From: Platerodrilus igneus
Taxonomy: Eukaryota > Arthropoda > Insecta > Coleoptera > Lycidae
Assembly (NCBI GenBank): GCA_036346225.1
Contig: JARFIW010001339.1
Location: forward strand, 757,001-821,000
Direction: 5' to 3'
DNA length: 64,000 bases
Positions 21,703 through 33,246 of the stretch are shown one piece after another; positions within the stretch are counted from its first letter, which is position 1, and the number at the start of each line of letters is the position of its first letter. The position numbers and the translations under genes are program-made. Below the pieces are notes generated by a model. It worked only from the letters and a program-made list of their open reading frames with translations. It had not been told where the DNA came from and searched no databases.

Positions 21703-22558
21703 TGCTGTGTATCCCTGTATTAGATTCGAGCCTCACGAATTGGGCGTCATGTATGCTGTGAAACCTCCTAAATTAACTGGTCCGTCGACTTTCTTCTGTT
21801 CATCGCCTCGGCTGCTCCCTAGATAAACCTTCATCCTCATTCATAAAAAAAAACACATTCCTACCACAAAACATCAACGTTAACTCTATTTACATCAATA
21901 TTCACAATACATTAAAATTTCAAAATTAAAATTCAGCATAAATTTCAGTATCAGAAAATTTCAAGATTTAAATTTGTTATCATTTTAATGTGCATCCAAA
22001 ATTAAAGTCCTTGTAGGATGCCTACTAATTAATGTAACAATATATGCAGACCTGAGTCTGAGTACAAAGGAGCATCTACCACCCTTTACGTTAATTAACC
22101 AGGTTCGTCTAATTGAGCTCAAAGACATACCCAAATTTTCATCAAGAACATAAATACTAAATACTCCTTTCGACTTAAACAAGAAAATTTCACCTTAAAA
22201 TTAAAATTTGTTGTTAGTACAACTTCATTACTGTCCATTTTAAGTAAATAAATTATAAAGTTATTCAACACACACGAAAACATCAAAGTTCAAACAAAAT
22301 AGTATAATTTACCTGAAGGTTACTGCACTCGTAGCTTCAATGTACCTCGTCCTTTTGTTAATCACACCATTCCAACTGGGTTATATTTACGGCTTCTGAT
22401 TCTCAACGCTTTTAAAATTTCTCCACCACCATTCATCTAAAGTTGTTTCAGGGCTTTTCCGGAACTCATCTGTGTATATCTGAACCTTGTTTTGTGGATC
22501 CAGTCATGTTTATAAACCATTTAATTATTAACACCCCGAAAAATAGCAAAGAAATTCA
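21703..22558 (-). repeat. Element D 5' LTR
   Basis: Partner of 16491-17351. Its right edge (AAATTCA) is followed by TGTCA, the duplicated target from element A's LTR. Confidence 0.88.
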
Positions 22559-22924
22559 TGTCAATCAACGAAAGTATTAAGAAGGTTAAGCTTTTCAAAC
22601 TGAAAATTGCTTTCCTTTATTTACGCTAAAAGGTACTATTCCATTTTAACTTTGTCAGATTCGTCAATCTGTAACCGACCTAAACTTTAAGAGGTTTATT
22701 GTATTTGATTTACAAGGAAGGGAAGAGCTTTAAATTATGACCTGCCGCTGGAATTCCTAATAGTTTAGTAGCCTGAAGCTATTTGTAAAGCTGGTCTTTT
22801 ATTATAAGGAAGCCTAACTAAAATGAGGTAATTTATTGTGGAATTTTTGTCTATAAATTATGCAAGTTACTGAATTTTAATTAATTGATCTGTTTATTCG
22901 TTAACATTACAAAATAATGTTACA
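22559..22924 (-). repeat. Element A 5' LTR, displaced U3 end
   Basis: Matches 3234-3622 and ends on the plus strand with AATGTTACA, the LTR terminus. It is followed by GGTG, which equals the four bases before 1806. It begins with TGTCA, the same five bases at which the other LTR part stops (10381-10385). Confidence 0.88.
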
Positions 22925-25123
22925 GGTGGAACTGGTAGATGTTGAGTTGGAGATTTTATTGGAGGAAATGTTTATATATTAGATCATTTCGAAAAGGATT
23001 CTATATTCTGGACCTGGATATAACCCAGGATTTAACTGGTATATTTAACCAGACAGAAATGCTCGAATACTTAACGTATAATTTTTACTTTGCCTGCTAT
23101 CGTGGACGTACAGATTACAATAATGCAAATTTGAATAATGATAAAACAACTGGCAGACTGCTTAATGTAGGTAAATGCCAAGAATCACATAAAGATATAT
23201 GCCAAGTAACCAGTCCGGGCATTAATAAGCAGAGAGGGAATCATATAGTGGATTTTATCAATTCTTTGGATGTTCGATTAAAGCAGACATTTAGATTTAC
23301 TAAAGCCCACAATATATAACTACACGGTTGGAAATTGTTATATTGTAGATAATATTTATGATATATTAAAGAAATACCTAACCTTGTTGGAAGATCACAA
23401 ATTGTACTTGCAAAATGCATCGGTGTACACGGTATCGATTACAAATAGGTGAAGGAAGCTAATCGAAAATCTGCAAAATAACTTCCTATAAAGTTTTAAG
23501 TGGGTAGTATTCTCAAAAAGGTTCAGAAAGAGTTACAAGAAAAGAAAAGAGGAGGATAGAAAAGAATGCGCAGCTTGCGGCTAGCTGCTTGCGGAAGAGT
23601 AGCTTAGGTGAAATCCGCAAGAACGTAAGAAATACTCGGAAGGCGCCAGGGATGTGGTAGTACAGTAACAAACTTCGCGATCTACTGCGAAGCGAAAGTG
23701 CCGTGATCAACCAGCTGTAATAAAAGTTTTTAGTTATAATAATAGATATAATGAAGATGTAAACTGTCAGTATAATGTAACGAATCAAGCGTTAAATAAA
23801 ACATACGAATCTACAAATATTAGCCAAATAAATTAGAATTGGATAATATAACTCAGCTTAGTTAATATTGCTGAGTATGTAGAACTTAAGCACAGCCTAA
23901 ACTTAAATCACACGCAGTGGTAGTTAATTAAAGTTGCTAGTTCAGTGGTTGACGTGGAGACCCCATAAAAAGCTCTTTCCTGCGAACCGCTTCAATAATA
24001 ATAGAAATATTATCGTAAACGTTTTAAATTATGCGTCGATTTAATGGGTAGAAAGATGCGTACAAATAGCTAACATAATTAAGATTCTAAAGCAAAATAA
24101 AATAATACGGAGTATGCTGACGGTATACTAGTGTGAGTTTTGTAAATAGTTAACTTAATATAGTTTAGTAACAGAGCAATCAATTGGAGTAAGTAGTATA
24201 AGTAGTATTTCGTTACAATTATGTTTGATAGAATCTGGAGAGGAAAATGTAGTTGTAGTATGAGTTTGGTTCAATTTAAATTGTTAGGTATCGTAAACAA
24301 TTTTCATTTTTAATATTAAGAATAATGCAGTAAAGTTAGTGTTGTTAGTTGCATATAAATACAGCAGTGAAAAACGTAGAATGTTTAAATAAAGACCACA
24401 GTTAGTGAATTTTAGTTCTTAAATATTTACGGTTTTGAAATTCAAGCTGGAACCAGGTGTTTGTAATGGACTGGGCAATGTTCATCATGCAAACGGTGAC
24501 ATCAATTTTATATGGAAAAGTTTTGCCAAATATTCAAATAGGGTTTTGTACACTGGAAAATACGTATATGTAAAACATCCAAACATAAGAAGTAAGTAAG
24601 GAGTAAAAACGATTAAAACAGAAGGCTAAAACCAAAATGTATTAGCTCGAAATATTCAAAATCAAACCATATTAACTAGAATCGTTAAATGAGTAATGCC
24701 TATGTAACGAAACTTAACCACACTGCCTTCAAAATACGAGAAATTTCATATAAAACTTAAAATCCCATGTTAAATAATTAACAATGGTATTAAAATAAAG
24801 GAAAACAAGTTATCAAATTCACAAGGCAAAATTCAATGAAATTTTTCAAATGCTGGAGCTCATAACAGCAGGATGGAAATTACAACGACAGCGTCGATAT
24901 CTAGCGCTTAAACAAATAAACTACCAGTTGATGATAACTGAACCAAGTATAACCTTACACATGGTGTAGCAATTGAATAAGAGGTGGCACGACGAGTACT
25001 AAAATTAATCTAAATTAGCAACTAAATCGGAAAATGTACAAATTGCAAATTGGAGCGTTACATACCGTCTTATATTTTAGAAACATTGTAACACTTATTA
25101 ATTTCCGCAATTTTCTGTACAAA
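22925..25123. other. Flank right of element A, unrecognised
   Basis: Continuation of the sequence interrupted at 1805. The plus-strand frame 22939-23319 (126 codons) is the largest and ends near FRFTKAHNI. A short open frame at about 24427-24600 (with NGLGNVHHANGD) also looks protein-like. I recognise neither family. They may be remnants of one gene that element A split. Stops and AT-rich gaps lie between them. No RNA gene seen. Confidence 0.35.
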
Positions 25124-25125
25124 TA

Positions 25126-27056
25126 CGAGGGATGTCATTTATGTTCTGCATACTGGAACATAGAGGGCGCCACTAATCAGATGTCAGTAATAAAAAGTAA
25201 TCTCCATTTTTAGTTAACCTAAATTCAAGGTTTAAATGTGATGCGTGTAGTGTTGTAGCTACCACGAACTGTCAAAGTTAACAAGTTTTTCGAAAAAATG
25301 CAATTAAACCGTGAAATTTTCACGCAATAATTTTTTATAACTTTCGAAAACAATTATCTCAACAAGAATGCCTCGTCGAGTTGGTTTCTGTTTTCGGCAA
25401 TGAAGCATCAGATCAGTCAACAGTTTATTGCTAGTATGGAGAATTCAAACTTGGGTGGGTTAGTCGTAGCGACGATCCAAGAGCAGGTGCACCAAAAGCG
25501 GCAGTCGTTCAGAAAAACGTCGATGCTGTGCGTTAGTTTATCGACGAAGAGCGACATGTAACGGTTCGCGAAATTGAGACATCATTCGAGATTTCAAATA
25601 CTTCAATTCAAAACTTTTGCCTGAAAAATTGTTTATAAAAATGTTAGTTTTCCGTTGGACGCCGCAGCTGTTGAGCGAAGATCTGAAAGCAGTTAGGGTG
25701 AATTGGTGGCAAGAAACCCTTGACCGCGTTAACACAGGAAACTGTAAAAACGTATACAGTATCGTGAGTCGTGATGAACCTTTGATTTACGTATACGAGT
25801 CAGAAAACAAATGCCAGTCGTCTTTTTAGGTGTTTCAAAGGAAGAAAAACCGACAAAAGTCATCCGTTCTCGAGTGTCTCCAAAAAGATGGTCACAACAT
25901 TTTTCTCGAAAGCAGGTCATGTAGTAACAGTTTCTTTACGAGATCAAAGTATTGTTACTGCTAATTGGTATCCAACTATTTGTTAGGTGCAAGTCATCGG
26001 GGAGCGTCTAAAAACCAATCCCAAACGGCAAATCATCTTCCGCCAAGACAATGTAAGTTCGCACACAGCTAGCAAAACAATTGAATTTTTAACGCAACAA
26101 AACGTCGAATTGTTAGACCATCCTCCGTACAGTCACGACCTAAGTCCCAACAATTTCTATACCTTTCCGAAAATCAGGAACGGACTTCGTGGTCTGGGGT
26201 TCCAATTGTCAGAAGAAACAAGTTAGGGAATGATAGGAAATGCTAGGGACGGACTTAGGCTAACAAATTACTTAGACCAGGAAAGACGAATTTGTTAATT
26301 TGTAGAGCAGGTAAAATAGCTGGATTCACTATTAATATATTTGGCCCATTCTTATTAAAAAAAAATTTAAATCCATTTTAAATTAGCTAGCTAGATTTGA
26401 ATAATTTTAAGTCGACTCTTCAGGTCGCAACGGTAAGCAGAGCTGGCAGCTGCTATCCGGCATTACGGATCCCTCCCCATTCATTTTGTTTGTGTCTTGT
26501 TGATCGGGCACACATCAAAGTCAACGCTAGGGATACCATCAATCAAACCCTAATTTAGTTTTTGTTTCAGTTGTTAGATTTTTATTTAGGATGTGTTAAT
26601 TTTGAAGTTAGAATAATTAGGAGCACGTTTATATTTTTCGCGTTTAAACCCAATGTAGTACCTTCGGGTGGAGCATTGCGGACGTGGCCGCAAGCATAGC
26701 GGCTCTTAACTAAATTATAATGTCAGAAAAAACAGTCGATATCTTCAAAATGCAATTTTGACTACCAACAAAGGAGTGAAATAACTACTTTCGCAGTTTA
26801 TTCGAGTGCATGCAAAAGTACATTAATCTTTGTGGAGAATACTTCGAAAAACAATAAAGTCTTTGAAATCTATCTAATGTTTAGTTCCAGCCAGCGGCGG
26901 CTACTCTATGAGTGCTGCAGAACCACCCACAATCAGAAACGAACAAATACATTTAGTAGTATAAAAGAGATCGGTTACCAGCTACTAAAAGTATTATGAA
27001 TTCCTAAGTTAGATGTCCATAACAGTCGGTCAATAATACAGTAAACATGCAACTCT
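25126..27056 (+). pseudogene. Mariner transposase copy 2 (5' end present)
   Basis: A longer copy of the element at 14939. The 5' terminal repeat starts CGAGGGATGTCATTTATG after the TA at 25124-25125, typical of mariner. The N-terminal helix-turn-helix region is readable in several frames from about 25367 (after ATGCCTCGTCGAG). Catalytic motifs: SRDEPLIYVYE (Trp to Leu compared with copy 1), FRQDNVSSHTA and HDLSPNNF with the Asp-to-Asn change. Stops and shifts are many. The same insertion as in copy 1 splits the gene at about 26223, and the C terminus resumes at 26762 to the stop near 26856. The 3' terminal repeat is absent and similarity to copy 1 ends at 27056. Confidence 0.88.
26223..26756 (+). 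mobile_element. Insertion inside mariner copy 2
   Basis: Homologous to 15440-15928, including the UUCG-type hairpin at about 26652-26679. It is longer by about 30 bp near 26450-26485 (CTATCCGGCATTACGG), a segment missing from copy 1. Confidence 0.6.
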
Positions 27057-27499
27057 AAACAAGAAATATTCATAAAATCACTGTCTAACTACGTTGTTCT
27101 GCAGATCTTATTTGCAAGTTCGGCTATGTGTCTGAACATTTCGCTCGAATACGAGCATAGTAAGAAGCGGCCTCGTTAACCCATGCTCGAGCTGCATAAA
27201 TTGCAGCGTGATTTGTCTGTTGCTATTCGAATCGTCAAGTTTTGATCTGTGTAGAGGACATGAGACATCGTAATTATATCCTTTCTTAGGTAATGAGAGA
27301 CGTTTTACTTTACTTTAAGTATCATATTAACCCATCACCAGTTAGTTATTCACAGATTAAAAACTGAATAAACATTTGCGTTTGAAATTTTAGTGTATAG
27401 GTAGTAAGTTTGTATATTTATTTAGTTATAATTAGGTTCACCAACAATAAACTTTTACACTGTTTTCTGAGGACGTTTGCTACATTAATCGTTTCTAAA
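27057..27499. other. 5' region of the hAT element
   Basis: Non-coding. It probably includes the left end of the hAT element, but I could not fix its terminal repeat or the 8-bp target duplication. Confidence 0.35.
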
Positions 27500-29940
27500 A
27501 TGAATGTTACTTTTAATTTAAGTGAAAAATGATTCTCTCAGCTTACTTTTCAAGAACAATTAGCTATTAAAGATCAGGGTCGTCCTATACCAGAACTGAA
27601 CATTGAAAATCCTGGTACAAGTCTTGGTAAAACTTATAAAAGGCAGTTCAATACAGACATTTATCAAAGAAACAGTTGAATTTGTGGGTGCAATCAAAAA
27701 AATGCATTATTTTGCTTTCCGTGCGTGTTGTTTTCTGATGATCGTGGTGAAAAACTTTGGTCGCGAACAGGTGTACGGGATTTGGTTCACTTAAGTGAAA
27801 AAATTAAAAAACATGAAAATTATAAATCGCATGTTAGTAACGCAATGCAATTAGCTCTGTTTGACAAAATAAATATACAGGCTCGGCTTAATTTTGCATA
27901 CTTTACATGTGATTTTCCAATGCTCCACCCGAAGGTACTACATTGGCCAGAAAGCGAGTTTTTTTTACCTGGAAAATTTGGAATTTTGCCGAACCCTTGC
28001 TGTTCCAAGCAGGTAGGGATCTTTAACGTGCGTGACAACACTCACACAGGGACCTCCATTTACCTCTCATCCGAACGAGGGTGTATTTTGAGAAAATGCT
28101 CGCCTAACATTTTCGAGCGGACCGTGTCGGGATTCGAACCCGGGACCTTGGTCGTAGTAGTCACACACATACCACTACGCCACGGAGCCGCCTAATTTTG
28201 CATACTGGATAAATATTCAGAAGTATAACGAAGAAGTAATCAGAAATAGATATATTTTATCTAAAATTATAAACTGTATAAAATTTTGTGGAGCATTTGA
28301 ACTTGCACTTCGCGGACACGATGAATCCGATTCATCTGAAAACCCCGGTATTTTTAGGGGACTGGTTAATATTTCCTCGGAGTTTGATAGAACTCTTGAG
28401 GATCATTTGAAAAATGCAGGCGTCTTTAAACGTACTTCCAAAACAATTCAAAATGACTTATTGGAATGTATTCTTGAAGTTTGTCATTTTGAAATTGTTT
28501 AAGAAATCCAAGAAAGCCCGTTTTTAGCAGTGATGGAAGATGAAACGACAGATATATCAGCAAAGTTTCAAATGGTTACAGTTTTCCGTTATGTCACAAA
28601 AGATGGCGATCCCGTTGAACGGCTTTGGAATTTTTTACTTCCAGAGAAACATGATGCAGATTCACTTTCTGAAACAATTATAGGTGTTCTATAAACTGTA
28701 ATCAAAAATAATAATACCAAACTTATTGCACAGAGTTGCGATGGGGCCGCAGTTATGAGCAGGAAACGTGGCGGTGTTCAAGCTCGAATTAAGCAAAAAT
28801 ACAAAAATTCTCATTTTGTACATTGTTACGCTCATCAACTAAATCTCGTAATGACAAAAGCATGTTCTATAAATAGCCAAGTAAGACTTTTTTTTTGGAA
28901 ATTTGCAGGATATACCGGGGTTTTTTAGCTTTTCACCTCAATGTGTAGCAGTGCTTAACGAAATAGTCGGCAGGAGAATGCCTCGTTCTGTTCCTACTCA
29001 CTGGAATTTTAATACTCGTGTGGTTAATATAATATACGAATACAGAGATGCATTAATTGAATGTATGGATAACTTGTAGGAAAGCACAAATATCCAAACG
29101 TGCAAGCAAGCTTCTGGAATTTTGCGAATTTTGATGAATCAAAATTGTTCTTTTTGGTTGACCTTCTTTCATTATGTTATGCCACACGTGGATTTACTAT
29201 ACAACCAATTGCAAAAAAGAAATATGGATCCAACTGAAGCTCAAAGAGTTATAGGTGTGTTTGAACTTAATATTAATAATATACGTAATAATAAAATAGG
29301 AACTGTCATTGAAGAAGCATTAAAATTAGATACCGTTCCTGCAGAAACTAAACGAAAACGGCTTAATAATAGTCAATGGGATCACCGTGCCGCCTGCATA
29401 GAAGTATGCGACATCATTGTTAAAAATGTAAAAGAACGTTTTTCTTTTACCGACCATTCAATAGCCGCTTCAGTTGTATCTTTAGAAAAATTTGTGGAGT
29501 ATGATAACAAGTTTCCAGAACAAGAGTTAGATTTAACTTGCATCGCTTACGACATTTTAAATAAAGAACACCTCAAAACAGAGTTGTCGTATTATATTCC
29601 AATAGAGAATGTAGAGAAATACGTGGTGTTGTGTCTTTTCTTAAATTCATAATTGCGAATAATTTGGACGAAACGATGGCCGAAACTAAAAAGCTATTAC
29701 AATTTCTTGTGACCACACCAATGACCACTGTTGAAGCCGAACGCAGTTTTTCTACTCTAAACCGTATAAAAACTTTTTTAAGAAACTCGATGTGTAAAGA
29801 TAGGTTAACGGCCCTTTAAATGCTGTCAATTGAAAAAAATTTATAACTTCAATTCTCGATTTTAATGAAAAAGTGATTGACTAACTTGCTACAAAGAAAG
29901 ATAGACGTTTTCCACTCATATTTAAGAAAACCAGTAAAAT
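27500..29940 (+). pseudogene. hAT transposase, ZMYM1/DUF4371 type, with SINE inside
   Basis: Domains appear in the usual order for this hAT lineage. First a TTF-type zinc-finger segment (NALFCFPCVLFSDDRGEKLW, about 27698-27760), then the DUF4371-like RNase H-fold part from 28200 (ENPGIFRGLVN, EDETTDISAKFQMV with catalytic-type acidic residues, SCDGAAVMSRKRGG, HCYAHQLNLV). The C-terminal hAT dimerisation region is at 29650-29819 (TPMTTVEAERSFSTLNRIKTF). It is broken by stops (27530, 28501, 28692 and others), frameshifts between 28880 and 29120 and near 29640, and a SINE at 27903-28192. Non-functional. A host-domesticated relative is excluded by this damage. Confidence 0.88.
27903..28192 (-). 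mobile_element. tRNA-derived SINE, copy 1
   Basis: Head at right, tail at left. On the minus strand the head reads GGCTCCGTGGCGTAGTGGTA (A-box) with B-box GGTTCGAATCC about 35 bp on, then a body, and ends with the hairpin CCAATGTAGTACCTTCGGGT... The insertion is flanked by a 14-bp duplication TAATTTTGCATACT at 27889-27902 and 28193-28206. It sits in the hAT reading frame. Confidence 0.92.
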
Positions 29941-30099
29941 ATTTTTACATTAGCGATGCAGCACTACCAAATATATTCGGTACGAGCCGCCACTGGTTCC
30001 AGCCCTATATGCAAAACTTAAAAGTTAACCATCGTATTGCCACTTTAAATTTTGTTCACATATTCTGTGGTTTCAACTGATATCATACTTTAGAAACGA

Positions 30100-31480
30100 T
30101 TTCTAGGCGCATAATTTCTAAGCTTTGTAATCTGAGCTTTAGTTATTCTATGGTATATTCGTGATGGCAAGAGGACATTTTTGGATTCAACTTTGAAGGA
30201 GAAAAGTCGGTTTATTAGATTAGACGTTTTTATCGTGGCCCTGGAATGGAAATTTTCTTGGTGTCGTTGACAAAAGAGATGGTTTTAATTAAATTATTAA
30301 CGGGTCGCTAGACCGTTCGTATGTTTCTTGTTAAAAGTAAAGGTTGTTAATACCTTGAGGAACATCAACTGGTAGCGGCGTCTCTAGAATGTATTATAGT
30401 TATAATCTCACCTTCGAAACGTGCAACTAGTAATTCATGTTATACAAAGCAAGTTTTGAAGCAGTTATATTTTATTAAAATAGAATTCATGTCTTAATTA
30501 GAATATGCCGTATGTTGGTTGGTTAGCAGATGTGTCGCCTATGTGAAGCCAATATCAACAGTTGCTCACTGAATACTGTCACTTGGTAAGATTATTTCAT
30601 TTCTTAATGATTGACGTGCATTTTCGTGAAACTCAGCAAAGTATAATAGATTCGGAATTCTGTTTGTAAGTTATGATTATTAGAGGTGTAATCAACATTT
30701 CGTTTCTGAAATTTTGTCAGGTGTATTTCCTTGCAAAAACTATATCTTATATAAATATATCATGACTAATTGATGTTACAGAAACATAATTTTCGTATTA
30801 TTTGTGAAAATGTATGCTTGATGAATATATATTTTTCGTCTTGGAAATTATCCTTAATTTTTTGGTGCATTACAAACCAGTATGGCACATACATTTGGTG
30901 CCAGATGTAGAAATGTAGAATTAAACTCAATCCTCACTTACCATATTTCTATTTAGAAAAACATGGATTTTGATAACATTTTATGTAAAATTGTTTATAT
31001 TCAGATGTTTAAAAAGATTTGTTGGTCATGAATATACTGAGATACCTAATAATTTATTGAATGTCGAGTTATAAAGTATGTGGTTTTTCGTAGCGCTACT
31101 CCAGGCTACTAAAGCTTACAGAGTAATGTTACATTATAAAATCAAACTTGTTATCGATATGTAATTAGACAACAAGCTTCTGAATTACATGATTAAATAT
31201 TTCACAAGTAATAGTTGAAAATATAATATACTATTAATTATTCTTGATTGTTTTTCTGATTGAAAATTATTCATTTATTTAAAACGATATAAAATTGTTT
31301 TCGCTTTAATCGATGATTATGTATTTTTTCACACATGTCTACGATAACAAAGTATCCGATTTATGCATTTTACTATAACTACACATAATAATAAAGCGAG
31401 AAATAATATTGCTCTTTAAAAGATTTTGTGTTTACACAATATTGTCAATATATTTATATATATATTGCCGTGATATTTTC
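30100..31480. other. AT-rich non-coding stretch
   Basis: No open frame with family resemblance, no RNA gene and no clear repeat. Confidence 0.4.
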
Positions 31481-31486
31481 TTATAT

Positions 31487-31690
31487 TTAGCCCCTACGTT
31501 TGGGCAGACCATAAAAGCTGTGTTATTTTCGCCCCACGATGTTGGGCGACATAAAATGCTGTTACTTTACCAGCCCCACGGTTGGGCAGATATAAAATGC
31601 TGTGATAATTTATTTAGGGTCAACGAGCTCCTACGATAGTTTTATTTATTTTTAGCCCCACGATTTTGGGCGACATAAAAGCTGTGATAA
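31487..31690 (-). repeat. Leader of an LTR element: four PBS-like units
   Basis: Units start on the plus strand at 31487, 31527, 31569 and 31656, each GCCCCACG..TTGGGCGACATAAAA followed by GCTGTGATAA or GCTGTTA. On the minus strand this is the tRNA-complementary form GCCCAACGTGGGGC next to TATCACAGC. By comparison with elements A and D, the LTR should lie to the right (from about 31681). No coding part of this element remains on the left. Confidence 0.65.
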
Positions 31691-32490
31691 CCCTTTTTTA
31701 TTAATCAAGCACTTGTAAAATGTTAAGTTATAGATTCTCTTTGCCTCAACTAGCTGATTCAATTAAATAAAGCAATTCTACAATACACAATATAATGATT
31801 AAGTATTTACAACCTTTTTAAAATCCTCCCCTTTTTCAGAATATTTACATCTGTCAGATTTAAGAAATTAAAGCTAGAAAAACGAGCCTTTTGTTATATT
31901 TAGAGACCTTTTGAAACGCTTCAAGATGCCTACTGCCTTTCATAAATTTATCAAAGAAAACCCGGTTTTGGTTACTCTTACATTATTGAATTAAACAGTT
32001 TACAGAAATAAATTGCATCAAATATATCTAACCTGGAGTGGTTCAGTAATTTCTCTGCATCTCCAAGAGTTTTCGTATCCAATCTGAATGTTTAAAGTCG
32101 AATTTGGAGGTCGACATCAAAACCAAAATACTATCCAAATCGTTATTCAAAATCCCATAAGTACATGCAATAAAAGGTTTTCCATTTCCGTAATTAACAA
32201 AACAGTAATAGAACATTTACCATGTCAGTGATTACCAAAATTAATTTAACAGGAAGTCGTCTCCAGAGCTCTGTTTTATTGATTTTAGAAATTGTATTAT
32301 TTTACTAAATTTGGTTTACTTACGTCTATAACAGATCGGCTTACACAATTTTTACACTTTTATAAAATACTTTTCACTTTACTTTCGTTTAACTGGTTGC
32401 GTAAATAATTTAGCACTTTTGAGTATTGTGACAGCCCAATTTAAAATGTATACTAACTCGTTGCTCAATTGTTATCGTATTTATAGGCCT
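31681..32490 (-). other. Probable LTR (R-U5) of the element with the four-unit leader
   Basis: It starts TGTGATAACCC right after the leader array. CTATAAATACG lies on the minus strand at about 32488-32478 and could be its promoter. The U3 boundary and partner LTR are not found, so the call is tentative. Confidence 0.35.
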
Positions 32491-33071
32491 TGCCCCTTTG
32501 TTTGCTATTCGTTGTTTTCACGTGTTGGGCGACAACATTTGTCTTATCTTTTGTGTACTACGGAAATTTTACCAGTTGTATAGTTCAAATACTTGGAAGA
32601 ACGCTCAAGTTGTCATGTATTCATTTACATAACATCACATTTAATTTAGAAATCCCAGGAATCTTCGTTTATTAAATCACGTATCATTGTTATTTGCTTA
32701 TTATAATCTAAACAGAAATAAATTTGGTGTTTGTTTATTTCCTAGTTAACTTGGATTTTTGAACAAATGTAATACTTTATGTCACGTACAATTTATTCAA
32801 ACAATGCATAATTTTTGCCTGTGTATATGATGAGATATTTAACGGACTTGTTGAATATTTATCTAGCCAATTTATATAGGTTTTTCGTTGATTTAATTTC
32901 TATGCATTTCGTTACATTTTTAAATCTTATCTTTGCTTGTAATTACACTTGAATATGAGTTTAATCTCTTATACTGTTATATACAGTGTGCGTTCAACTA
33001 ACCATATGTTTAGTGACCTATTTACTCTTATAATATCTGTAATTATGTACTCTTGTTATTTGGAAGCCTCT

Positions 33072-33147
33072 TTTATTTATTCTACGACCCCTATGACTTA
33101 ACCTACCCCTAAATTAACCCTATAATTATAGCAATATATATATATAT

Positions 33148-33187
<40 letters not shown>

Positions 33188-33246
33188 CTATAATAAGAGT
33201 GTAGTTTAAGGGTAGATTAAGTCATAGGGATAGTAGAATAAATGTA
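33072..33246. repeat. Foldback element around an AT array
   Basis: Arms of about 60 bp (33072-33136 and 33183-33246) are imperfect reverse complements. Left: CCTATGACTTAACCTACCCC. Right: the inverted counterpart GGGTAGATTAAGTCATAGGG. The loop is (AT)n. It looks like a small MITE or foldback unit. Confidence 0.8.

Larger units (their letters stand above)
16491..22558 (-). mobile_element. Element D: Gypsy-type element with deleted pol
   Basis: Minus-strand LTR element. LTRs are 16491-17351 (3') and 21703-22558 (5'), about 860 bp each, starting TGAATTTC and ending CACAGCA in element orientation. The primer site TGGCGACCCAAAAGTG lies next to the 5' LTR (about 21695-21680) and a purine-rich tract GGTGAAAGAAGCA next to the 3' LTR. 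Gag and protease are intact, but RT stops after its first motif and there is no RNase H or integrase, so movement would need proteins in trans. The two LTRs are very similar, so it inserted late compared with element A. The right flank is TGTCA, and no matching TGTCA abuts the left LTR. Confidence 0.85.

Noticed and set aside
27736..27760. CTGATGA...GAAAA resembling a hammerhead core
   Set aside because: It is hAT coding sequence and the intervening bases cannot form stem II. No cleavage triplet is in place.
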